DNA from: Pseudomonas putida
GTDB taxonomy: Bacteria; Pseudomonadota; Gammaproteobacteria; Pseudomonadales; Pseudomonadaceae
Direction: 5' to 3'
Length of the DNA: 64,000 nucleotides
Assembly: GCF_009883635.2 (NCBI RefSeq)
Contig: NZ_CP026115.2
Location: 2,914,001-2,978,000 of the forward strand
The notes under the pieces are model-generated. The model saw nothing but the letters and a program-made list of their open reading frames with translations, was not told the DNA's origin and did no database searches. Below, piece by piece: positions 37,714 through 45,498 of this stretch. The position numbers and the translations under genes are program-made. Position 1 is the stretch's first letter; each line of letters begins with the position of its first letter.

Positions 37714-40011
37714 ATGAATCACAAGAGCGCCATGAACGACTTCACTCCAGCTGTCCAGGGCGGTAGCCGCCTGCACCCGCTTGCCTTCTTCGTTGCCGTC
37801 GCCATCAGTGGCAGCACACTGGCTGCCGAAAGCCAGCCCCTGGTGCTGGATGCCACACAGATCGAGGACAGTGCACTTGTTTCCGCAGATGAAACTGGCC
37901 AGCTGGGCTACACGGTGGAAAGTACCCGCAGTTCCACCGGCCTCAAGCTGACCCCACGGCAAACGCCGCAGTCGGTCACCACCATCACCCGCCAGCAGAT
38001 GGACGACCGCGATGTGCATTCCATCGAGCAGGCGCTGGACACCACGCCAGGCGTAAGCGCCACCAAGTCCGAAGTGGGCGGGCGCACCGACTTCCGCGCC
38101 CGTGGCTACTCGATCAGCAACTGGAAGGTCGACGGCCTGCAGTTCCAGGGCGGTTCCGACTTCAGCGGTGGCGGCAATGCGCTGAACATGGACCTGTACG
38201 AGCGTATCGATATCGTCCGCGGCGCCAACGGCCTGCTCGGAGGCACCGGCGACCCGTCGGCCACGGTCAACCTGATCCGCAAGGCACCGACCAAGAACTT
38301 TGGCGGCAGCGCCTACGCCACCTATGGCAGCTGGGACAAACGCCGCCTGGGCGCCGACCTCAACCTGCCGCTGTCAGAAGACGGCCGCCTGCGTTCGCGC
38401 TTCGTGATGACCCAGGGCGACGCCAACTCGTTTCGCGACAACCAGTCCGAACGCTCGCGTGCGGCACTGGCCAATTTCGAATTCGACCTCGACGACGCCA
38501 CCACGATTGGCGCTGGCTACCAGTACGAATACAACAAGGTGGTCGGTGGCGGCTGGGGTGCCAACATCCCGATCTGGTACAAGGACGGCAGCAAGACCGA
38601 CTTGCCGCGCAGCACCAACGTGGTGCCGAGCTGGAGCTTCGGCGAGTACACCACCCGCACCACCTTCGGCTCTTTGGAGCACCGCTTCGACAATGACTGG
38701 ACCCTGGACCTGAAGGCCGCCCAGAGTACTGCCGAAGTCCTCAACCACCGTGGCCTGGCCAAGGTCAACTCGGCTGGCCGTGGCAGCTACGGCGGCTACT
38801 GGGACCAGGATGGCAGCGGCGCGGTGCTCAACGGCCTGCACAGCTCCAGCGATACCACCCAGCAGTCCGCGCAGATCGACCTGTCTGGCCCGTTCCAGCT
38901 GTTCGGTCGCACCCACCAGGCAATGGTCGGCTACAACGACAGCCGTACCGTGGCCTGGTCGCCGGAATACAGCTGCACCATGGTCAGCGATGACCGCGTC
39001 AGCGCACCCTCGGTGGGCTGCCAGTTCCGCGCCAACAACGGCTTCCCGCTCACCGACTGGCACAATGGCGTGGACAGCGACTACGACATGATCGCCTCGC
39101 GCACCGGCCGCCACAGCAAGACCACCACCCGCTTGCAGGGCATGTACGCCGCCACTCGGCTGAGCATCACCGACCCGTTGTCGGTGATCGTTGGCGTGCG
39201 CACCACCGATTACTCGGCAACCACCAACAGTGTCGCCGGCGTGCGCAGCAACCAGCAGAACAACGGCATCGTCACTCCCTACCTGGGCGCGGTGTACGAC
39301 CTCAACGACAACTATTCGCTGTACGCCAGCTACACCGACATCTTCAACCCGCAGACGGCCGAGACCGAAAGCGGTACCAAGGTCGAGCCGATTCGCGGCC
39401 AGAGCTACGAGACCGGCATCAAGGGCGAGTGGCTGGATGGGCGCCTGAACGCCTCGGCGGCGTACTTCCGCACCAAGCAACAGAACAAGGCGGTACTCGA
39501 CGACGGCTTGACCACGCCGACCGGCGGTGATGCCTACAAGGCCGGCACTGGCCAGGAAACTGACGGTATCGACCTGGAAATTGCCGGTGCGCTGACGCCG
39601 AACTGGAACATGTATGCCGGTTATACCTACCTGCACTTCCGCCGCGTCGACAGCGACGGGCGCAGCGACCCGTCGCACCTGTTCAAGGCTTCGACCACCT
39701 ATCGCCTGTCCGGCCCGCTGGACCGCCTGACCCTGGGCGCGGGAGTGAAGGCGCAGACCAACATCCGCGCCATTTCCAGCCCGGCAGGGCAGCCGGTGAA
39801 CGGCGTGAGTGCCGGGGCGACCGACGTGAACTGGTCTGGTTATGCGATCTGGAATGCCATGGCCAAGTACCAACTGACCGACGACACCTCGGTGAGCCTC
39901 AATGTCGACAACCTGTTCGACAAGCACTACTACACCCAGTACGGGTTCTATGCCGGGGCGATCTACGGTGACCCGCGCAACATGTCGCTGACGGTCAGCA
40001 CCGCGTTCTGA
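37714..40011 (+). CDS. TonB-dependent siderophore receptor (FpvA/FhuE-like)
   Basis: A 765-residue outer-membrane receptor. The signal peptide ends near residue 38 (ISGSTLAAES). The plug includes QTPQSVTTITRQQMDDRDVH, GRTDFRARGYSISNWKVDG and ERIDIVRGANGLLGGTGDPS, which is the FpvA/FhuE pattern for hydroxamate or pyoverdine-type siderophores. The C-terminal strand ends RNMSLTVSTAF. A short pre-plug of about 35 residues is present but no full signalling (STN) domain is seen. No Fur box was found just upstream; control by the divergent two-component system is inferred. The ATG at 37732 is an alternative start. Confidence 0.9.
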   Translation: MNHKSAMNDFTPAVQGGSRLHPLAFFVAVAISGSTLAAESQPLVLDATQIEDSALVSADETGQLGYTVESTRSSTGLKLTPRQTPQSVTTITRQQMDDRDVHSIEQALDTTPGVSATKSEVGGRTDFRARGYSISNWKVDGLQFQGGSDFSGGGNALNMDLYERIDIVRGANGLLGGTGDPSATVNLIRKAPTKNFGGSAYATYGSWDKRRLGADLNLPLSEDGRLRSRFVMTQGDANSFRDNQSERSRAALANFEFDLDDATTIGAGYQYEYNKVVGGGWGANIPIWYKDGSKTDLPRSTNVVPSWSFGEYTTRTTFGSLEHRFDNDWTLDLKAAQSTAEVLNHRGLAKVNSAGRGSYGGYWDQDGSGAVLNGLHSSSDTTQQSAQIDLSGPFQLFGRTHQAMVGYNDSRTVAWSPEYSCTMVSDDRVSAPSVGCQFRANNGFPLTDWHNGVDSDYDMIASRTGRHSKTTTRLQGMYAATRLSITDPLSVIVGVRTTDYSATTNSVAGVRSNQQNNGIVTPYLGAVYDLNDNYSLYASYTDIFNPQTAETESGTKVEPIRGQSYETGIKGEWLDGRLNASAAYFRTKQQNKAVLDDGLTTPTGGDAYKAGTGQETDGIDLEIAGALTPNWNMYAGYTYLHFRRVDSDGRSDPSHLFKASTTYRLSGPLDRLTLGAGVKAQTNIRAISSPAGQPVNGVSAGATDVNWSGYAIWNAMAKYQLTDDTSVSLNVDNLFDKHYYTQYGFYAGAIYGDPRNMSLTVSTAF

Positions 40012-40017
40012 TCAATT

Positions 40018-40036
40018 GGGGCCGCTTTGCGGCCCC
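40018..40036 (+). terminator. Hairpin after the TonB receptor
   Basis: GGGGCCGC (40018-40025) and GCGGCCCC (40029-40036) pair around TTT, six bases after the receptor stop. There is no long T run, so its strength is uncertain; the sequence also resembles REP-element stems. Confidence 0.6.
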
Positions 40037-40064
40037 ACCTTGTGGGGGCGGGCGGCGGTGCAGC

Positions 40065-40256
40065 TTATTCGTCGTCTGGCATTTCATCGGTGACCATGAC
40101 GCGCACATGCGAGCCGCACGGGTCTTCCATGTGCAAACCAAAATAGCGGGAGTCGTTTGCATCCCAGAATGCCTCGACCTGCGCCATGGAGGCATTGGCA
40201 AGTAGCACTTCAGCGTTGTGCTCCAGGATGATCGAGTAACGGATTTCGGCATTCAT
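40065..40256 (-). CDS. Small conserved-looking hypothetical protein
   Basis: A 63-residue acidic protein that I do not recognise by name. It reads MNAEIRYSIILEHNAEVLLA at the start, then QVEAFWDANDSRYFGLHMED, and ends MVTDEMPDDE. The ATG at 40256 was chosen over one five codons upstream because the segment from there looks like a folded alpha-beta unit. It converges on the TonB receptor. The function is unknown. Confidence 0.6.
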   Translation of the reverse strand: MNAEIRYSIILEHNAEVLLANASMAQVEAFWDANDSRYFGLHMEDPCGSHVRVMVTDEMPDDE

Positions 40257-40324
40257 TGCAGAGGGGCTCACAACGGCGGATTGGATTAATTGCTGGCGAT
40301 GCCATTATGCCAACCTGCTGATTT

Positions 40325-40537
40325 TCAATCTTCGCCACTCGTCGCGCGGTGCCGCCCATCGTCGGCAAGCCCCAGTGTTCTGTCGAAGCTGTCCCAATCC
40401 TCGCCAAACAGCTCCGCAGGATGCATCGTCCGCTCCGCTCCATTGCCGCAAGCCAGGGCCTTGGCCGGGCAATACAGGTCACACCCCCAGCAGATTCGCT
40501 CGGGGTGGCTTGGGTTCTGTGGAAATTTCTTGGCCAT
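40325..40537 (-). CDS. DUF3079 family cysteine-rich small protein
   Basis: A 70-residue protein of the DUF3079 type, with the family's N-terminus MAKKFPQNPSHPERICWGCD followed by LYCPAKALACGNGAERTMHP. Its four cysteines (CxxCxxxC and one nine residues later) could bind zinc or iron-sulfur, but no function is established. The ATG has GGAGG six bases upstream. It is divergent from moaB, and the 173-base gap between them contains a perfect ANR box, so it may belong to the low-oxygen regulon. Confidence 0.8.
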   Translation of the reverse strand: MAKKFPQNPSHPERICWGCDLYCPAKALACGNGAERTMHPAELFGEDWDSFDRTLGLADDGRHRATSGED

Positions 40538-40595
40538 GGCACGCCTCCAGCGCTAGCCGTTCGACCCCAGCCTATGCCCGCCAACCCCTCCCGGC

Positions 40596-40609
40596 TTGAT
40601 CGAGATCAA
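40596..40609. promoter_or_regulatory. Perfect ANR/FNR box between DUF3079 gene and moaB
   Basis: TTGATCGAGATCAA is an exact match to the TTGAT-N4-ATCAA consensus of ANR and FNR. Its centre is 108 bases before the moaB ATG. If it acts at -41.5, transcription would begin near 40644, and a GATACC -10 element lies at 40633-40638. Confidence 0.85.
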
Positions 40610-40634
40610 CCTTTGCTGCATCTACCCCCAGGGA

Positions 40635-40650
40635 TACCTCCTTAGGGGAA
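40635..40650. promoter_or_regulatory. NarL-type 7-2-7 palindrome upstream of moaB
   Basis: TACCTCC-TT-AGGGGAA matches the NarL heptamer pair TACYYMT-NN-AKRRGTA with one mismatch in each half. Another pair of heptamer-like sequences, TACCCCC and AGGGATA, abuts at 40623-40636. Both overlap the predicted -10 region and start point, which suits nitrate-dependent modulation. Confidence 0.5.
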
Positions 40651-40710
40651 TGTGCCAGTGCCCCTGCTGGGGCGCAGGCTGCGCGCTGTCATCCAGAGGA
40701 GGGTGCCAGC

Positions 40711-41265
40711 ATGGCTCACCTTGCACTGAGCGAATTCCAGGCACTGCGCATCGCGGTGCTGACCATCAGCGATACCCGTACCCTGGCCACCGATGGCTCG
40801 GGTCAGACCCTGGTCGATGGCCTGCAGGAAGCAGGGCACATCCTCCATGACAGGGCGCTGGTGCCCGACGACATCTGGCAGATCCGTGCGCGGTTATGCG
40901 CCTGGATCGCCGACCCGCAGGTGCAGGCGGTCTTACTGACCGGCGGCACCGGCTTCACCGGCCGTGACAACACGCCCCAGGCAGTCGGGCCGCTGCTCGA
41001 AAAGCACGTCGATGGGTTCGGCGAGCTGTTCCGGCAGATCTCGCTTGAGCAGATTGGTACCTCCACCATTCAGTCCCGCGCCTTGGCGGGGCTGAGCAAC
41101 GGCACGCTGGTGTGCTGCCTGCCAGGCTCCCCGGGCGCCTGTCGCACCGGTTGGGAGGGCATCCTGCGCAAACAGCTGGACTGTCGCACCACGCCGTGCA
41201 ACTTCGTCCCACACCTCAAGCTGTCGCCCGAGCAGGCCGTGGCGGCTTGCGGGAGGCGGGCATGA
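40711..41265 (+). CDS. moaB: Molybdenum cofactor biosynthesis protein MoaB
   Basis: A 184-residue MoaB/MogA-fold protein that adenylylates molybdopterin before molybdate insertion. It shows AVLTISDTRTLATDGSGQTL at the N-terminus, LLTGGTGFTGRDNTPQAV in the middle and LPGSPGACRTGWEGIL near the end, which are the molybdopterin-binding loops. A strong GGAGGG site precedes the ATG. It heads the operon moaB-moeA-ubiU-ubiV-ubiT behind an ANR box; P. aeruginosa has the same gene order for its moaB1-moeA1 cluster. Confidence 0.94.
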   Translation: MAHLALSEFQALRIAVLTISDTRTLATDGSGQTLVDGLQEAGHILHDRALVPDDIWQIRARLCAWIADPQVQAVLLTGGTGFTGRDNTPQAVGPLLEKHVDGFGELFRQISLEQIGTSTIQSRALAGLSNGTLVCCLPGSPGACRTGWEGILRKQLDCRTTPCNFVPHLKLSPEQAVAACGRRA

Positions 41266-42494
41266 ATGCCTGTGGCTGTGGCCTGGACAATCTGCGCCCG
41301 GTCGACCTGGCGATCGCCGAGCTGCTGGACCAGGCGCCGCGCCCGCCCGCGACGCAGCGGGTGCCACTGGACATGGCCTTGGGCATGATCCTCGCCGCCG
41401 ACGTGATGGCGCCGCGCCCAGGCCCTGCCTGGGACAACAGCGCCATGGACGGCTATGCCCTGCGCGCCAGCGACCTGCCTGCCGAGGGTGGCTACCTGCC
41501 GTTGGCCGGGCGAATCGCGGCGGGGGATGCAGCGCTGGATGAGTTGCCTGCCGGGCATGCAGTGCGCATCTTCACCGGTGCGCCATTGCCTGCCGGCGCC
41601 GACAGCGTGGTTCCGCAGGAGCAGGCCAAGGCCGGCGAGGGCGGCGTCTGGTTGCCGGCCTGCTGGCCGGGCGACCATGTGCGCCGTTGCGGGGAGGAGT
41701 TTCGCCAGGGCGCAAGGTTGCTAGAGGCTGGGCAGCGCTTGCGGGCCGCCGAACTGGGTTTGCTTGCCAGCCAGGGAATTGCCTCGGTAGCGGTCTACCG
41801 GCCGCTGCGGGTCGGCTTGCTGAGCACGGGGGATGAGTTGTGCGCACCTGGCGACGTGCTCAAGCGTGGGCAGATCTACGACGCCAATACCTACAGCCTC
41901 GCCGCCATGCTGCGAGGCTGGCAGCTGGAAGTGGGCGAGCTGGGCCGCTTGCCGGACGACCCGCAGGCTTGCCGCGCGACGCTGGGCAAGGCCGCCACCG
42001 AGTGGGATGTGCTCATCACCTCGGGGGGCGTGTCGGTGGGCGAGGAAGACCACCTCAAGGCCTCCGTCGAGGCACTGGGTGAACTGCGCCTGTGGCGCCT
42101 GGCAATCCAGCCGGGCAAGCCGTTCGCCTTCGGCCGTGTCGGCAATACGCCATGGCTTGGCCTGCCCGGCAACCCGGTTGCCGCGCTGTTGTGCCTGCAG
42201 GTGGTGGCCAGGCCGTTCCTGCTGCGTGCTCAAGGCCGCCTCGAGGTGCTGCCGCGGGCGATGCCGGTGATGGCCGGCTTCGACTGGCCACGGGCCAATC
42301 TGCGCCGCCAATACCTGCGCGCCTGGCTCACCTCGACACCTGCCGGCATCCGCGTGATACCCCATGCCTGGCAGGGCTCGGCCATGCTCAGCGGCATGTG
42401 CGGCGCCGAAGGCCTGGCGGTGATCGAAGCCCACCGCACTTTGCGCATCGGCGAGCAGGTTGACTTCATCAGCTTCGACACACTGGCAGCTTGA
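41262..42494 (+). CDS. moeA: Molybdopterin molybdenumtransferase MoeA
   Basis: A 410-residue enzyme that inserts molybdate into adenylylated molybdopterin. The motifs are WDNSAMDGYALRA, RIFTGAPLPAGADSVVPQEQ, LITSGGVSVGEEDHLK and WLGLPGNPVAALLCLQ, in the domain order of MoeA. The ATG at 41262 overlaps the moaB stop (ATGA). In this context it is a second, nitrate-respiration-linked MoeA; a housekeeping copy is expected elsewhere but is not seen here. Confidence 0.94.
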   Translation: MNACGCGLDNLRPVDLAIAELLDQAPRPPATQRVPLDMALGMILAADVMAPRPGPAWDNSAMDGYALRASDLPAEGGYLPLAGRIAAGDAALDELPAGHAVRIFTGAPLPAGADSVVPQEQAKAGEGGVWLPACWPGDHVRRCGEEFRQGARLLEAGQRLRAAELGLLASQGIASVAVYRPLRVGLLSTGDELCAPGDVLKRGQIYDANTYSLAAMLRGWQLEVGELGRLPDDPQACRATLGKAATEWDVLITSGGVSVGEEDHLKASVEALGELRLWRLAIQPGKPFAFGRVGNTPWLGLPGNPVAALLCLQVVARPFLLRAQGRLEVLPRAMPVMAGFDWPRANLRRQYLRAWLTSTPAGIRVIPHAWQGSAMLSGMCGAEGLAVIEAHRTLRIGEQVDFISFDTLAA

Positions 42495-42520
42495 GCTGCC
42501 CTCCAACAAGAGGTTGCACC

Positions 42521-43516
42521 ATGCACCTGGTTTGTCCGGCGGGTAGCCTGCCCGCCCTCAAGGCTGCGTTGCAGCAAGGCGCGGACGCCATCTATGTAGG
42601 CTTTCGCGATGACACCAATGCGCGCCATTTCAGCGGGCTCAACCTCGATGAGCGGCAGCTGGAAATCGGCCTGGCGCTGATTCGCGAGCAGCGCCGGCAG
42701 CTTTATGTGGCGGTCAACACCTATGGCCAGCCCCATGGGTGGTCACGTTGGCAGCGCGCCGTGGACCAGGCCGCCGATCTCGGCGTGGACGCCTTGATTG
42801 CAGCCGACGCCGGTGTATTGGCCTATGCCAGTCGTCGCCATCCGGGTTTGAACCTGCACCTTTCGGTGCAGGGCTCTGCTACCAACCCGGCGGCCCTGGC
42901 GTTCTACCACCAGCGTTACGGCATCCGCCGCGCCGTGCTGCCTCGGGTGCTGTCCCTGGCCCAGGTGCGCCAGGTGGCCGAGCGCAGCGAGGTACCCCTG
43001 GAGGTCTTCGCCTTCGGTAGTTTGTGCATCATGGCCGAGGGGCGTTGCCACCTGTCGTCTTACGTTACCGGCGAATCGCCCAACCTCTACGGCGTTTGCT
43101 CGCCGGCCAAGGCGGTGCGCTGGAGCGAGGGCGCCGATGGCCTGAGCGCGCGCCTGGGCGGTGTGCTCATCGACCGTTATGCAGCCGATGAGCCGGCGGG
43201 GTATCCCACCCTGTGCAAGGGTCGTTTCCTGGTGGGCGACCAGCGTTTCCATGCGCTGGAGGAACCCACCAGCCTCAATACCCTCGAGCTGATTCCGCAG
43301 CTCGTCGAACTGGGCATTACGGCGGTGAAGATAGAAGGTCGGCAGCGTAGCCCGGCTTATGTGGAACAGGTCACCCGGGTCTGGCGCGAGGCACTGGACG
43401 TGCACGCCCGGGACGGTGCCGGGTTCGTCATCCAGTCTCGCTGGCGCCAGGTGCTGGCGGGCCTTTCCGAAGGCAGCCAGACCACGCTGGGTGCCTACCA
43501 TCGAGCCTGGCAGTGA
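42521..43516 (+). CDS. ubiU: Ubiquinone anaerobic biosynthesis protein UbiU
   Basis: A 331-residue U32 peptidase-like protein which, with UbiV, hydroxylates the ubiquinone ring without oxygen. The start MHLVCPAGSLPALKAALQQG is typical. Four cysteines that would bind a [4Fe-4S] cluster are seen in GSLCIMAEGRCHLSS, YGVCSPAK and TLCKGRF, the spacing known for UbiU (also YhbU). The ATG at 42521 has AGAGG eight bases upstream. It follows moeA by 26 bases and precedes ubiV by seven. Confidence 0.93.
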   Translation: MHLVCPAGSLPALKAALQQGADAIYVGFRDDTNARHFSGLNLDERQLEIGLALIREQRRQLYVAVNTYGQPHGWSRWQRAVDQAADLGVDALIAADAGVLAYASRRHPGLNLHLSVQGSATNPAALAFYHQRYGIRRAVLPRVLSLAQVRQVAERSEVPLEVFAFGSLCIMAEGRCHLSSYVTGESPNLYGVCSPAKAVRWSEGADGLSARLGGVLIDRYAADEPAGYPTLCKGRFLVGDQRFHALEEPTSLNTLELIPQLVELGITAVKIEGRQRSPAYVEQVTRVWREALDVHARDGAGFVIQSRWRQVLAGLSEGSQTTLGAYHRAWQ

Positions 43517-43523
43517 GGTGCCT

Positions 43524-44411
43524 ATGAAACTGAGCCTTGGACCTGTTCTGTTCTACTGGAGCCGAACGAAGCTGCTGGCCTTCTATGAATCCATGGCCGG
43601 CCAACCGCTCGACGTGATTTACCTGGGGGAAACCGTCTGCTCCAAACGACGGGCGCTTTCACCGGGCGACTGGCTGGCGCTGGCTCGCGAGCTGCGCTCG
43701 GCCACCGGCGCTGAACTGGTGCTTTCGGGGCTGGCGTTGGTCGAGGCCGCTTCGGAACTGTCGAGTCTCAAGCGCTTGTGCGAAAACGGCGAGCTGCTGG
43801 TCGAAGCCAACGACATGGGCGCCGTGCAGATGCTGGCCGAACGCCGGCTGCCCTTTGTCGCTGGCCCGGCGCTGAACCTGTATAACGCCCATGCGCTGCA
43901 AGAGCTGATGAATTGCGGCTTGCAGCGCTGGGTGCCGCCCGTGGAATGCTCGGGGAAGCTGGTGGGTGACTGCCTGCGCCAACTCGACGCGCTGGGTGCC
44001 AGCCGCCCTGAAGTCGAGCTGTTCGCCTACGGCCACCTGCCGCTGGCTTATTCAGCGCGCTGCTTTACCGCCCGCGCTGAAAACCGGCCCAAGGACGATT
44101 GCCAGTTCTGCTGCCAGAAGCACGTAGAGGGGCTGCCAATGCTTAGTCAGGAAGGGCAGCCACTGTTCGTGCTCAACGGCATCCAGACGATGTCGGGCGA
44201 AGCCAGCAACCTGCTCAGCGACTATGCCGGTATGGTCGAGACGGGTGTGGACATCCTGCGCCTGAGCCCGCGCGGTGAGGGCATGCAGGCGGTGATAGCC
44301 GCCTTTGATGCGGTGCGCGACGGCGCAACACCGCCGATCGCCACTGCAGGCTGCAATGGTTACTGGCATGGCCAGCCGGGTATGTTGCGGGTCGGTGAGG
44401 TGCTGCCATGA
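43524..44411 (+). CDS. ubiV: Ubiquinone anaerobic biosynthesis protein UbiV
   Basis: A 295-residue U32 family protein, partner of UbiU in oxygen-independent ring hydroxylation. Cluster-binding cysteines are seen in GETVCSKRRAL (about residue 38) and ARCFTARAENRPKDDCQFCC (about 178-197), the UbiV pattern. The ATG at 43524 has GAGG just upstream. Its stop overlaps the ubiT start by four bases. Anaerobic ubiquinone would let the cell feed electrons to the nitrate reductase downstream. Confidence 0.93.
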   Translation: MKLSLGPVLFYWSRTKLLAFYESMAGQPLDVIYLGETVCSKRRALSPGDWLALARELRSATGAELVLSGLALVEAASELSSLKRLCENGELLVEANDMGAVQMLAERRLPFVAGPALNLYNAHALQELMNCGLQRWVPPVECSGKLVGDCLRQLDALGASRPEVELFAYGHLPLAYSARCFTARAENRPKDDCQFCCQKHVEGLPMLSQEGQPLFVLNGIQTMSGEASNLLSDYAGMVETGVDILRLSPRGEGMQAVIAAFDAVRDGATPPIATAGCNGYWHGQPGMLRVGEVLP

Positions 44412-44863
44412 AGCGCTTGCTCACCTATGGCGAGCCGTTGCTCAAGTTCGGCCGGCATGTACCCTTCGCCTACCAGAAACTGCTGATCGAGCAACTGGCG
44501 GCACGGCTGTTCGCCGAACCCTTGAAAGAAGGAGCGTTCGAGTTGCTGCGCGGCCATTGGCTGCGCCTGCAGGTCAGTGACCTGGGGTTGGCGTGGTGTG
44601 TGACGTGCGATGGCCGGCGGCTGAAGTTGCTGGCGCGGGAGCAGGCTGACGTGACCATTCGCGGCAACTGGCGGGAGTTTCTGCTGCTGGCGAGCCGGCA
44701 GGAGGACCCGGACACACTGTTCTTCCGCCGACGGTTGGTCATCGAAGGGGATACCGAGCTGGGGTTGGCGGTGAAGAACCTGCTCGATGCGCTGGACCCG
44801 CAGCAGATGCCACCCGCGCTGTGGCGGGTGATTCGAGAGATGGGCCAGGCCGCGAGGGCCTAG
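44408..44863 (+). CDS. ubiT: Ubiquinone anaerobic biosynthesis accessory factor UbiT
   Basis: A 151-residue SCP2-domain lipid-binding protein, the anaerobic counterpart of UbiJ that presents ubiquinone intermediates. The domain includes FELLRGHWLRLQVSDLGLAW and DVTIRGNWREFLLLASRQED, and FFRRRLVIEGDTELGLAVKN near the C-terminus. It overlaps ubiV by four bases. Its stop overlaps the converging narL gene by four bases. Confidence 0.92.
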   Translation: MKRLLTYGEPLLKFGRHVPFAYQKLLIEQLAARLFAEPLKEGAFELLRGHWLRLQVSDLGLAWCVTCDGRRLKLLAREQADVTIRGNWREFLLLASRQEDPDTLFFRRRLVIEGDTELGLAVKNLLDALDPQQMPPALWRVIREMGQAARA

Positions 44864-45498
44864 CGCAGGTGCTCCAGCGCCCACACGGCCGCTTCGACGC
44901 GCGAGCGCAGCCCCAGCTTGTGCAGCAAGTTCTTCACATGCACCTTCACCGTGCCTTCAGTGATTCCCAGCTTGTTGCCGATCATCTTGTTGCTCAAGCC
45001 CCCGGCAATCATCTTCAATACCTGGCGCTCGCGTTCTGTCAGGTCCAGCGAGCTGGCCCCGTGCGAGGTGCGCAGCGCCTGGGCCAGCACGGTGGTCAGC
45101 GACGGGCTCACCACCAGGCTGCCGGCCAACACCTCGCGCAGGCGGTCGATCAGCAGCTCTGGCTCCATGTCCTTGAGCAGATAGCCGTTGGCGCCGAAGC
45201 GCATGGCATCGCGCACGTCCTGCTCGGCATCCGACACCGTGAACAACAGGATTCGCCCGGCATAGCCCTGCTCGCGCAAGCGCTTGAGCGCCTCCACGCC
45301 ATTGAGCTCGGGCATGTTGTTGTCGAGTATCACCAGGTCAGGCTGCAACCGCTGCACCAGGGTGCAGGCCTCCAAGCCATTGTTGGCCTCGCCGACCACC
45401 ACCAGGTCGCTCTCCAGTTCGATCAGCTGGCGCAGAGCACGGCGCATCATCGGATGGTCGTCGGCCAGTAACAAGGTGTAAGGGGCAGCAACGGTCAT
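44860..45498 (-). CDS. narL: Nitrate/nitrite response regulator NarL
   Basis: A 212-residue regulator with phospho-acceptor Asp59 in LVILDNNMPELNG. The LuxR-type DNA-binding domain reads DLTERERQVLKMIAGGLSNK followed by KLGITEGTVKVHVKNLLHKL, close to E. coli NarL. Its start overlaps the narX stop by four bases. It is expected to bind the TACYYMT heptamer palindromes seen upstream of narK1 and moaB. Confidence 0.95.
   Translation of the reverse strand: MTVAAPYTLLLADDHPMMRRALRQLIELESDLVVVGEANNGLEACTLVQRLQPDLVILDNNMPELNGVEALKRLREQGYAGRILLFTVSDAEQDVRDAMRFGANGYLLKDMEPELLIDRLREVLAGSLVVSPSLTTVLAQALRTSHGASSLDLTERERQVLKMIAGGLSNKMIGNKLGITEGTVKVHVKNLLHKLGLRSRVEAAVWALEHLR

Noticed and set aside
40596..40850. 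A plus-strand frame starting at TTG within the ANR box
   Set aside because: It begins in a regulatory site, overlaps moaB in another frame and has no ribosome site.
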